In this document: piece after piece, positions 12,854 to 24,500 of the stretch
How positions within the stretch are numbered: the stretch's first letter is position 1
How the letters are laid out: each line of letters opens with the position of its first letter
Source of the DNA: Phallus indusiatus
Taxonomy: Eukaryota > Basidiomycota > Agaricomycetes > Phallales > Phallaceae
NCBI GenBank assembly: GCA_027605045.1
Contig: JAQFWX010000001.1
Coordinates: 558,001 to 622,000 of the forward strand
Direction: 5' to 3'
DNA length: 64,000 nucleotides
Notes under the pieces: model-generated
What the model was told of the DNA's origin: nothing
The model's input: only the letters and a program-made list of their open reading frames with translations
Databases searched by the model: none
Translations under genes and position numbers: made by a program

Positions 12854-14470
12854 TTTTAGTGAATGTGAACGTGGCTAGCGGGATGAACACGAGGCGAGAC
12901 GGAGGGAACACACAAAGCGGAGTAAAAGAAAAAAGGGCGGACGGAGTGAAAAAAAAAGAAAGTTGACGATAAAATTAATTATCTGGAAAATTAACTAAGA
13001 TTATTTTTGTGGTAAATTGGAGCTGATTATATCGATTGAACGTCAACATTTTTGGAGATCAACGGGAAGCACGATTTGGTGAATGTTCTCGGATGTTCTT
13101 CGTCGTCGTTACTGAACTAGGAAGACTTCTACCAGGTCGATTAATGAACATTATATTCGTCTTGTCGCTGTCAACTCGAGAATATTCAGGGCGGTAACGG
13201 TGATCTTGTTTGTTTATTCTGACAGCCGTCAGAAAATATTATGGCGTATTTGGATGTACAATGTACAGGACAAGTTCTGCCGGCGAAAATCAGTGAAAAT
13301 CCTCAAGACGAATATAATGGTTTTACCTGGTTTTACTGGAGAAAGCGAACATTGGAAAATCGCCATGCGGACGATCCAAACCCGGTGGGTATTACTCCAA
13401 GTAGATTACAGCTCAAACAAAAAAAAATCCGCTTGATCACAAGATAAATAGTTTCAAAATGTCAAGGAAGAGAAAGCTCCATTATAGGATTTATTACCCC
13501 GTGCGATAACTTGAACATTTTTTTTGAAAAGGAAATGAAGAAGAAAAAGAAGGATAAATTAGAAAAACTTGAATTCGTGATGGTATCGATGGCGCGATTG
13601 ATCAGAGATTCAGCACTGCCTCGGCAGCAACAACACAAGAAACGCAAAGGTAATCTTGTACATGAAAACGACGGTAATCTTCAGAAGCTCTCAGTTGGTT
13701 GTTGCTGCGTTTCAAGACTGATGTACTGATTGTCCCGATTTACAGTAAAAAAACTAGACCATTCCGACTGGGTCAGATTAAGTACTACATAAGTCAGAGG
13801 TTGAACAGGGTTGAACCCACAGAGATATAATTAGGAACTTACTTTTCAGCCTTCTGAATACCATTTTTAAAACTTCTCCAACTTCAACGAGAAAACAGGA
13901 AATCTCAGCTTAGAGTCTCTCGAAGAACAGAAGAGAAAAAAATGGCGCTCACGGCTAAAAAAAGAACAACTCAATTACGTAAAGAATTTGACCGGGCGCC
14001 TTTTTTTGTACCTGTCCAAAGTCCTTTCCTGTCTTCTCGAAACAGATCTTAGAGCATAATTGTCGCTCCACATATGATATGGAAATTATTGTTTGCTATG
14101 ATGGTGTTGTGTCCTACGAGCCGACCTTGAACAGGGTAAGTCTTGAATCCTTCCAATTCAAAGGAGTGCAGGACAATAGAGTACAATTGACTTTGATGTC
14201 GTCTGAGAAGGCAATGCCTTTGTAGCGCAAAGATGTCTAGATATGAATTCTCAATCTCAAGTCTCGTTTATTTGGATACTTCTACGCCGCATCATATACA
14301 CGCTGATCATACACGAGAAATCCTGTCTTCTTAATATCACCCTTATTCGGTGCGATACTTGATGGTACAGGTTATCTTCGCGGGTTGTACAAGGCTGTAC
14401 ACTGCTGTACAGGATATCAACGCGCACTGCCTGCTACTACCTGGAGTTCATTGTCCAGTGTCGAGAAAAT
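12854..14470. other. Intergenic
   Basis: Upstream of the Zn2Cys6 gene. Plus-strand frames at 13200-13447 and 13511-13729 overlap one another or are lysine-rich, with no motif. The direct neighbourhood of 14390-14415 repeats the short word TGTACA(A/G)G three times. No gene is called. Confidence 0.45.
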
Positions 14471-15050
14471 ATGACATCTCCTGACATCCCAGGACGTCCC
14501 CCGCGAATCCTCCGTCCAAGCGGAACATCGGTCAGTAGTTCGGAAATATCCGGCGATTGCGTCATGTATACCACCACGTACGGCCGCCCAACCTTACAAG
14601 CTAAAAGCCTTTCAAAAAAAAGCCCGTTTGTAAGAGCTTTTGATATTGGGAAAATCTAGAATATCTACTTCATCCACAAGCGGCCGCAGTCAGCTGAAAA
14701 GTCCGATAAAAAGATCGGACGATCTACTCAATGGTAACATCGTGCATCTTGACATCCTGAATACAATTGCTTACAGTCATCCTCATCAGCGCGGGAAAAT
14801 CAATGCTCTTTACAGCATTCGAGACGTTTCTCAAGTTTCTTCTAAACTTTCTCCTAAACTTGCCACGCTCTCAAAACACCCAACGAGATTCGGTATTAGC
14901 CGAGCTTTTAGCGAAGCATTTGTGAATTGGATAGACCCAGATAGACCCGTACGAAAGAGAGATTTCGCCATCTTAAAACTTTATTACATATTTCAATATT
15001 GCGAGCCTGGAGTCCGTGCGAAAGTGGGTGTTTCTCCTCCATTGAGTTAA
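14471..15050 (+). CDS. Hypothetical ORF pair, weak
   Basis: An ATG at 14471 opens 62 codons rich in Pro and Ser. A second frame overlaps its end and stays open to 15050 (SRISTSS to GVSPPLS). Joined by a splice or a one-base slip they would make about 190 aa. I see no domain, and I could not find a GT-AG intron of normal size that links them. It may be a decayed gene or chance. Confidence 0.2.
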
Positions 15051-15753
15051 GAGCATATTTGCCAAACAAAGGAATTTCATTAAAGCCGTTATAACAGACC
15101 ACACAATGGAATTCCGCCGATACGCCATGGGTCATGGGGTTGTAGACGAACAACCCGATTCGCAATACACATGTCCAATTAATATTATATTCAGCGCCCG
15201 TGCCTGTGCATGAACGGTGAAGCCCACACTAGTGTTATCCGCGTCGGTTCCTAGAAATGTTGAAGACTCAGCGCGTATGGCAATAATGCACTCTATTCAA
15301 AGACAAATGTGCCTTGCGTCGGTTATGACTCCTAAAAATCTTCCCCGCTCGTCTCAGAAAATAGACATTCCCGATTCATCATGCAAATGCGCTTGTTGAG
15401 AATGTTGAAAAATATCAATGTCCCTTTCGGTTTCAATCCTGATAAGCTTTTCCCGTACGACGCCACTTCAAAGGAAGACTGTCCAGCTGATTCTTTTTCA
15501 TTTAATCAAGATTATTGGTAACGTTCACCATTGACTTTTGAAATCAATAGTTCAATTTTAAATGTAAGTGCCAAAGAAAACAACTTCCGCTAATTGGTTT
15601 TATATTCAATGAATAGCAAGTTTTCGGCTTCTAAATCATTCAAAACATACATATGTCAATCAAATTAGGACGTCAGGTTCGTACACTAAGCCTGCTTTGA
15701 CACCACATGTATAACATATATACAGGCATTTTTAGATGGGTTTTGCTTAAGAA
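15051..15753. other. Intergenic
   Basis: No convincing gene. A 60-codon plus frame at 15217-15399 has no motif. It is the upstream region of the monooxygenase gene. Confidence 0.45.
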
Positions 15754-17865
15754 ATGCAAGACCCATCCTGCATAGTTTCCCAATGGTTCCACGAACTCAC
15801 TCATTGTGTTGCGTCTAGCGATGTTCATAGACTGACTTTGTTATTTACTCCCCACGGTTGGCTCCGCGACCATCTCGTTTTCGAGTGGAATTTTCGTTCG
15901 CTGAAAGGTCATAAAGACATTGAAGAATATCTTATTGATCGCTTAAAACAGGTTCAAATTACGAACCTACATCTCGAGGACTCGAAAGGAATTCCTCCCG
16001 CGTTCACTTTCGATGGACATGCAGTCGAGGCGGCTTTTACTTTCGAAACACTTTTGATCTGGGGAAGAGGGTATGTTCTGTTACAGGAATTCGAAGGGAC
16101 TTGGAAGGCACTATCTCTTTACTTTTCTGCTGTCGACTTGAAAGGGCACGAAGAGAATCCCACAAGGCCCAGCGGATATTATGACGAACACCGTAAGACC
16201 TGGATAGACGTTTTTGAAGAGGAGAAGAAAAGAATCGAAGAAGACCCGCATGTTATCATTTGTATGCCTTTAATTACCTGTTGCTGACGGTCACATGAAG
16301 AAACATAATTCTTTAGTGGGCGCCGCACAAAACGGGCTCAATGTTGGAGCGAGGTTTCGCCAAATGAATATCCCTACTTTGCTGATAGACAGGTCCGACC
16401 GTGTTGGAGATAATTGGCGGCAGCGCTATCCCAGCCTGACACTGCATACCACGAACTCACACCATTGCCGTATGTTCTTTTTTTTCACACTGCAATATAT
16501 TACCGTACTCATTTTTCTTTTATAACTCAGCTTTATATACTAAATTCCCGAGTAATTGGCCAAAGTTTACTCCGAAAGACAAGGTGGCCTGCATGCTGGA
16601 ACAATACTCCGTCAATCAAGATCTGGTGATTTGGCACCGCTCGACTATGCTACCGACGCCGTCGTACGATCCTTCAACCAGACGATGGACTGTAGAAATC
16701 TCAAAGGACGGTGAAAAGGTTACTCTCAGACCTTATCATATCATATTAGCAATTGGATTACACGGGAAACCATACGTTCCTCCTCTTTTCAACGCTGAAC
16801 TATTCAACGGACCTAAATTCCACGCAACCGATTATAAAGGTCCCGAATACTTCGCAAACAAGAACGTCGTCGTCGTAGGTGCTTCTCAAACGGCCACAGA
16901 TATCTGCCAAAATCTAGCACTGTCAAAAAACGTCGGATCGGTGACCATGGTTCAACGGTCCAGTCTCATCGTCACCTCTAATGACTATTCACACAAAACC
17001 GTTTTTGACGTGATATATCCTCTTGAATGTGATTTGAGTAATGCGGATCTCCGGTTTACAGGTCTTCCTTTAGGTTTATCGAAGGAGTTGGGGATTGCGG
17101 GAAAGGATAAACGGATTGCTGATCAAAAAGAGATGATCGAGGGTCTTTTGAAGGCTGGATTAGACGTGAATGAAGGAGAAGAAGGGGCTGGATTGCTTGT
17201 GAGAGTCTACCAGCGACTAGGAGGTATGTATTTCAATGCTTTAGCATGTGATTCTTTTTCTTTCTGATGATTGGGTTACAGGATATTGTACGTTCAAATC
17301 AAATTTAATGAAATTTCTCGTGTTTATGACTTTTTTCTTTCACGGGTAGCGTCGGATATCGGTGCCGCCAATTTAATCATCAAAGGCGACATAAAAATCA
17401 AACGCGGAGAACCCGAACGTTTCACGGACAACGGTTTAGTGTTCAGAGACGGCTCATTCTTACAAGCTGATGCTGTTATTTTTGCTACGGGATACGAGCC
17501 CGTGAAGAATGCGATTTTACCCATTTTTGGAGATGAAATAGCATCCAAGATCACTCCTGTTTGGGGGTTCAATGAAGCGCATGAGTTGAGACGAACCTTT
17601 TCACCGCCGGGGCATCCTGGGGTAAGTTCACTAAACTATCGAGTTTTGATACAAACGTTCAATTGATTTTCCAGATTTGGTGGGCCATTGGAGATCTTGC
17701 AATATCAAGGTATAGTTCAAAAACATTGGTAAGTGTTTGTCACGGTGGAGTTTGAATTTTCACTGAGATATTGTACACCTTTTTTCGCAGGGAATACAAA
17801 TTAAAGCAAGATTGCTGGACCTGATTATCGATGAAAATGAAGCAAGCAACAGATGTTTTTTGTGA
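15754..17865 (+). CDS. Flavin-binding monooxygenase with N-terminal NTF2-like domain
   Basis: Seven exons (15754-16261, 16317-16469, 16531-17223, 17282-17287, 17350-17621, 17675-17728, 17791-17865) sum to 1761 nt and keep frame, giving 586 aa. Residues 1-160 look like an NTF2/SnoaL fold. The FAD Rossmann site follows as LGAAQNG (family usual: GAGQSG), then RVGDNWRxRYPSLTLHT, the NADPH site VVVVGASQTA, FATGY near residue 500 and the IWWAIGDLA block near the end. These place it among class B/FMO-like enzymes that use NADPH and O2 to oxygenate small molecules, often in specialised metabolism. Substrate is unknown. The fourth exon is only 6 nt, but including it gives the family's GGYxxDxGAxxLI spacing. 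No biosynthetic partners adjoin it. Confidence 0.9.
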
Positions 17866-19337
17866 TGAGTATTTATGATCAGCATTGTGAAAACGCTAAA
17901 TATTCGTCGTATTTTGCGAATGTCCGTTTTCAATTTCGATAGGAAGGGGAGAAATGCATAAGCCGCGTTTCATGGTTTCCTGAATATACTCAAATGTACA
18001 GACGAGAACTTATGTTACGACAAACTTGAAAGATCGCTCGACAGAGTTGATTTAACCGAGTGTTTATGATGCAGATCATTGATGGGCTCTCGGGAAGATG
18101 AGAAAAGTAAAGCAGATCGTAAGTATGGTTACTTCAACCGAGTGGACTAATGCACAATGCCAATCACTTGAGATGATGATGAGCGACACAAACTAAGTAG
18201 TCGAAGGAAAGGACATCTTAAGCTGTGCGTAATGCATTTTCCATTCCTTTCCATCTCTATCAGGGTTCAGCGAAGATTGATTACGCCACAGATCTGGTCC
18301 AGTATTCTCTCTACATATAAATAAAAAGCAATTAAACAGAGGACAATAATAGTCACCAGCAGCGTACTTGAAGCTTGGTAATTGGTTGATACACTATCTC
18401 AAGTTCTGGAAGAAAGTATTGCCTCCTATACTGATGCCAGCGAGACATCGTTTACTCACGCCTACGTTTCAAAGTTGGAAACGGATCTGATTGTGGTGTT
18501 TACGGTGCATGTGCGAGCCATGTGGAGCTTGAGCGTTCACATCAAATTTCTAGCTTCTCACATCAGTTCTATTGATAGCTATCTCAAGTATCCATGGTTA
18601 ATTGATGGTAATTTGTATTCCTTCGTCGTCAAATGCCCTATTAATCTTGACCCAACAAGAGAGCCAAAAGGATGATCAAAGATGTCCTAAGATCATGTAG
18701 ATCCAGTAAGACAAGACGGACCGTGGCGGACAGAATTGCCCTGTTTATAACTTTCTTTGACGTCTTTACCCTTATAAACTCGTTATACAGATCAATTTAA
18801 ACGGTGATGAGTGTTTGATTCAGTGGAAGTACTGGTACCCCTGCTCGCTATGAAAGCATTCAATGATGTTATGACCAAATGTATGATTTAATTCATGGCC
18901 ACGACAATATTAATGAGCCACTTTCTTATCAATTCATCAACGATCTGATCTGCCTCATGACCTACACCTATTTATAAATATTACTTCTGTTCGGCGAATT
19001 ATTTAAATAACTTGCGATCCTCATAATAAACATGTTTATACTTGACAACTTTGTGCTAATGAGATTTGTTTGAAGGGATAAAATCTCCAAGTACATATAT
19101 ATTGGGAACATGGAATTGTAGCTGTGTAAGGTGTCATTGACGGAAGCCCAAAAGTCCTTTCATTCGGTGTCGCATTTCACCGAGGCTTCTCAACTTCATA
19201 TCAAGACGTCAGCATTTGGACATCAACATGTGCTGATGAACTAGTTTGAAGAACTCGAATCAAGAACCTGCCCTCAAGCCACATTTAAATGCTTGAGATA
19301 CGGAGTCTCTAAACGGCGCCAGTCCCCTCAACAGCTC
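17866..19337. other. Intergenic
   Basis: Separates the monooxygenase from the DUF6533 gene. A 97-codon plus frame at 18382-18675 shows no domain. AT-rich, no repeats or RNA gene noticed. Confidence 0.45.
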
Positions 19338-21094
19338 ATGAACAGCACGAGCTTCGAAGCAATTATCCAAGAATATTATTACCAGTAAGGATCCGTTTTT
19401 TTGGTGGCATTCCCCTTAGGTTCAACTTAAACTCTAGAGAAGTTACGAACTGGATTACCATCAGTAGTCTAAGTGAGCAGCTTGCCACATCTCTGGAGAA
19501 AATTGTCTCATTTGGTACCCAAATAATAGCACTTCTTCTCTATGCTACGGTGTTGAGGTTCTCACAAGAAGTCGAGCATATATGGAGTAGATCATTCACT
19601 CTTCCCACGTTGCTGTACATCTTTGCAAGATATGGAGCCATAATTTCTTCGATACTTTACACTCCATTGACTTTCATTGCGGTAAGTGTAATGCTTTTGA
19701 ATTTATTTTTTTGCGTCTGAAAATTCTACCAATGTTGTCACTATGACCATTCCCAATTATAGCCCGGAAGGTAAAATAGCTTGATCATGAATTGATAATG
19801 ATTGAAAAAGACTTCATAAGGACCTGTAATATGCTTGATGATGCACTAGATGCCACCAAATTTTTGGCATATTTTGGCGTCCAAGGTAGGTTCTCTCGAT
19901 TTCATATAGACTCAGGATCAATCATGAATGACATATCTTAGGTTTATTGGTCGCTCGAGGTTATTCAATGTGCAAAGGGAATAAATTTGTCGTTCCGGTT
20001 TTATGCATGGCGTTTCTTTCGAGTATAATTTCAAACTTGTATGGTGAGAATATCTCCTTATCATTGCCGCGGAACACACATATTATACCCTATTATATAT
20101 ACCTAGGCACAATATCATTCCACGGATGTATCTCGAGGTTAGTAATTTGCCTCCTATCACTTTTGCATTGGGAAATATTCCTATTATCCAATTTTTAGTG
20201 AAAATGGTATGTTTCATTGACCATAATCATCTTGAATTTCGACTCATCCACGTAACGTAGCTGAGCAATCGGGTCTAATTCGGGCTACAACTGCCATTAA
20301 TTCCACCGTGATTCTTACAGATGCCATCATATTCACCATTTGCATGTGGAAGATTTTGGATACATGGAAGCTAAAACGTGAAAATGTCAGGATTCAAAGC
20401 CATCGAAATCTTGTTTCCGTACTACTCACACAGGGTAGGTCTTGATAAGGCTTTGAACAAGATTGATAAGTAACTTCATTGAGGTTTCCAGGAATTTCAA
20501 GGTTCTTGTGAGTATATCATATAATTTCCATGAGACGATAATTTCATAAGCTATGAATAAACAACAAGATTTGTCACTATTATGACTATCACCGGCGCCG
20601 TTCTGTTGGTAGTAAGTTTGATTCTAACAATGCTGGTTACATCTGAGGACATATTTCTTCGGTTTAGCCTCACATTAACAACGTAATTATACGTTTTCTG
20701 TATCAATTACAGCCACCTGACATAGTTGGTAACAGGCGCTCCTCTTTTTCGTCGTTTCTCAAGGCTTCGCCTCCTTCCAGAACGCGTGCGTCTTATAGAA
20801 TATTTTGGATTTGAATTTATATCTACATTGACTCTCATATTAAGCCTGTCGACCATTCTAGTCGCCGACTCTACATTGGATCTTCGTCAGCTAAACTCTA
20901 CTCAAATTGAAGCTAGTAACATGTCCTTGCCAACACTTCAGATTACAAAAGTTATTCAACACGTGCATCAATCACTTGTTGTAGAACTTGCCACTCCCGG
21001 AGATATCAGTGCACTGGACCTGGAGGATGGTGACGACCATGGTCATACAAGCACTCCTGAATTCGATATAGATGATATTCAACCTATTCAGTAA
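19338..21094 (+). CDS. DUF6533 fungal seven-helix membrane protein
   Basis: The ATG at 19338 begins MNSTSFEAIIQEYYYQ. After two short introns comes the DUF6533 signature: ALLLYATVLRFSQEVEHIW, followed by LPTLLYIFARYGAIISSILY. Further exons add hydrophobic helices (around 19941-20030, 20090-20200, 20280-20430), and a last exon ends with a hydrophilic tail with VVELATP and an acidic DLEDGDDHG stretch. The stop is at 21092-21094. Exon borders in the middle are approximate. Proteins of this kind are abundant in Agaricomycetes, with six or seven predicted membrane helices and no established function. A decayed paralogue lies at 48485-49439, beyond the transposon nest, in the same orientation. Confidence 0.8.
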
Positions 21095-21205
21095 TAAGTG
21101 AGTTCTGAGCTCTAATTGTTATACATTCTCAAAGTACTTAAAAATTCCATGTTATTTTTTTGTGAAAGAGAAATATTTATATCCACGCATATATATATGC
21201 ATGCC

Positions 21206-21262
21206 ATAATAGTGTCCCACGAGGAACCGTAAGCGTCCCGCGACAAACCATAAGTGTCCCCC
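21206..21262 (+). repeat. Putative left terminal inverted repeat of the KDZ element
   Basis: Begins with the 17-bp perfect inverted match to 47936-47952, then carries the phrases CCGTAAGCGTCCC and CCATAAGTGTCCC. The right end carries the same phrase twice as its complement (GGGACGCTTATGG). Confidence 0.6.
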
Positions 21263-21565
21263 AATAGTCTGATCCGCGCGTCGCCCCGTGTCATAGCGTC
21301 CCAAGTTTCATTATTTACTCAACCACATCTGCGTTTTATGAGCTTTCTAGACGAAAATGATTGTATTTACGAGTAGAATTAAGGAAAATTATTTCCATGC
21401 CGTAAAAAATTCAAATGACCGATCACAGCCTTAAAAGCAGCGCTCACACTTGAATTGGGCGACTAGGCGCATTCTAAGCGTTATATAATTTGAGAAGGAA
21501 CAGGAAGGCTGAGGAAACATATTTTGTATATATTTATTTAAGGTAACTGTCTATTTAAGAAAAGA

Positions 21566-24500
21566 TTATTCGCAAAAGGGAGCATAATCACCACTTTTAA
21601 TGAATGCGTGGTTGAGGGCAGCTTGACGCTTTGATCGTCTTAGAGCGACTGGGATATCTATATCATCATGTATACTAGTTCTAGTTTTATCTTGAGACAC
21701 GGGTCGCGGACTTGAATATCTTGTATCATTCTTGGTGGCAACGCCATGTACAGGTAGGGAGCTTGTGTATTTCGTATGCCTCTGGGAGGTAACATGTAAT
21801 TCAGGAATTGTCGACTCCTAAGTATGAATCAATCTACGTTAAGGTGAGATATTCTAGAGACGTACTGGAACAATGGAGCTTGATCTCGAAGATTCTGCGG
21901 TTGGCGGTTTAACCGAGCTTGAGCGTGAAGATTCGGCTGTCACGGGTTCGGGGGGTTGGGGAGACGAGTTGGGTATACTTGTAACATCTTTATCTGGATT
22001 TGTCTGCATGAAGAGAACTTCAGTTTCTCATCACAAAAAGCAGAGGCAGAGAGAAGACATACCGGAGGCAGAATCTCTAAGTTTGGAAGCTCTATTGTCG
22101 CATCAACTACACGGTGGGTAGTTCGGAACGATATCCAATTCTCTTGTTGATTGTACATCACGGATGCTTCGATTTTCTTCCACGCTTCTTCATGCAAAAT
22201 TGGTGGGCGCGAAATTCGTTCATCTCTGTTGAGAAAATAAGCAGCTTCTGTCGTCGTGTTGAGATAATATGCAAGACAGAGATATGCGAAGATACTTTGG
22301 CCTAAGCCTAAAACCGCATCCATGTTCTCGGATGTTTCAGTGCGCGATAAAAATTTCCATGTGGTAATATGTCGAATAATCAATTGGTCGTGTTTGTCCA
22401 GGAGCGAAAGGTGTTTGGCCGCGAACTCAAAAGCCAGATGGCTACGCTGCCCTGTTGGCCATGACGAACGGAACATCGACCAATCCGTGTGAAGTTCTTC
22501 AAGTACTTGAATTTTCCGGTAAAATATGTTTCGTGCTATACTCAAGTTAGCCTTTAGCATCGAAAAGATTACTTGTTTCTGGGGACTGAGGTGCGCCCAA
22601 AATTCGGTTTTTTCGTCAGCGTCATATGTGTATGCTTGCATGTGAGTATCCAATGCAGTATCGTCCAGGACAGCAGGCCAGCGTAGGGGGCCGATCTGTG
22701 GTATTTCAAATGTCAGTATCCAATTCATGACAGAAAACTAACCTACCTGAGAGCAACGTAGGCCCCTACTAGTAAGAGATTGCATATTGACATAAGAGCG
22801 AAAGGTCTCAACAGCCACGTGGTCATAGGTAGCCCTATTTTCTATGTAAATAAATTCGCCAGGAATTTCGTACTCAAATGTGCGCTGTTCTTCGTTGATC
22901 TTTCTTATTCGTCCCGGATAGAAAAGCCCGTTCAAGGGTAGTTTCCACATATGCCATGCGCCCACCTCCAGGCCAGGCAACAAAGATCTGTTCATTGGGG
23001 TTGGTTTAATAGGAGTAATCATGGGCATTTGGCTTAAGATGCGTCGGGCGTCAACAGCAGCAGCGACATCCATCGGAAATTCCGCCAGTCTTAAGTTTGG
23101 TGATGTTGGACGGGATGTTGGGTGGGACTCAGACTCGGATAAGGCATGAGACGGGACTGGGGGCTTGTGAAGCGACTTAGAACGAGAAGATGAATGAGAT
23201 GGGATTGGGGGAGATGATGAAGGAGACGGAATTGGGGGCTGATCCAAAACGACAATGTCCTGAACAAACGGCAGGTCATGTAGGGTCTCTTTCAATGATT
23301 AGATTGCATACCTCTGTTGGAGATCCCGGCGTGAGATCTCGTTCACATCGAAACCTTGCAAAACCACACGCGATATCACAGCGAAGTTCGGCCACTCCAT
23401 CCGTGGGCATCCTTGCAAATGAATCATGTTTACCGTGGCACAAATCGCGACAAAAATGCAGCATATATATGCCGCAGCTGACACCATCCTTCTGTTGGTC
23501 ATTGCTAATGGTCTAGTATTCCATTATTAGTGTTTGTGGCGAATCAAGATATAAAAATGGTCTCACCGCGGTCTCAAAATACCTTCCTTGATTTTCGCCC
23601 CATTCTAGAGGAAAAGAAACCGTCGTACCGTAGTGTTGATGGTGTTCATATTCTAATGCTCGCTTCACGCGCTTCGCAACCCATCATGAGTAATTCTAAA
23701 ATAACGCGAATGACATTGAGTGTACATACCTTCAGAATTTCGGTATGCTTCCGCGTGATAGATGTGGCTGCACTGTCATATACTCGAATTTCTTTGTAAC
23801 GTGGGCGAACTGTAATTAATATCCAGTGCGATGGGTGACCCCGTTGCGCCAGGTACCACGGTAAAAGGATTATGTCTTTTTCGAAAATATTGCACTAGAA
23901 TAAATCAGCATATATATACATGCCAAGCAGATATCTGATCTTACCTTCGGAAACCAGCATTCTTTGTTTCTCCCAGGTTTAAAAGGGTTCGACCATGGCT
24001 GTGATGAGATTTTATCTGCAACAAGCGTGTCTGCAATAAGAAAGTTCGGAATTTCAGGTCTGAAACTTCGAAGGACCTCAAGTTCCTCTCCCATCAGTAA
24101 TAGATAAGCATTGACCACTGCGTCGGTAATCTGTCCGGTGGTATTATAGGTCTTGTGGTCTGTATCGAGGATCCTTCTAATATGCTCAACCCCGAATCTG
24201 TGTGAACCCCCAGGCGAACTGATGGAAATGTATAATTCGCGATCTGCGAGCATCTCGTAACATGGGAAAACCTTAGAAGTCATAGCAGGCGTAGGCGGAG
24301 TAGTCTTCCGAGGAGCATTGTGTTTAGCAAACGAAGCCGTTCCAAAGGGCCGTCGTGCCACCTGAACGGGTTCAATGTTAACAGGGATTTGCAAACTGTA
24401 AAGTAACTCACAATATGACCCGGATTAAGCGGAATCCTGCAAGTCGGGTCTGGAGTGTACCTCAGGTCCCGACAAATGCGCTCTAATACACTCGCATCAA

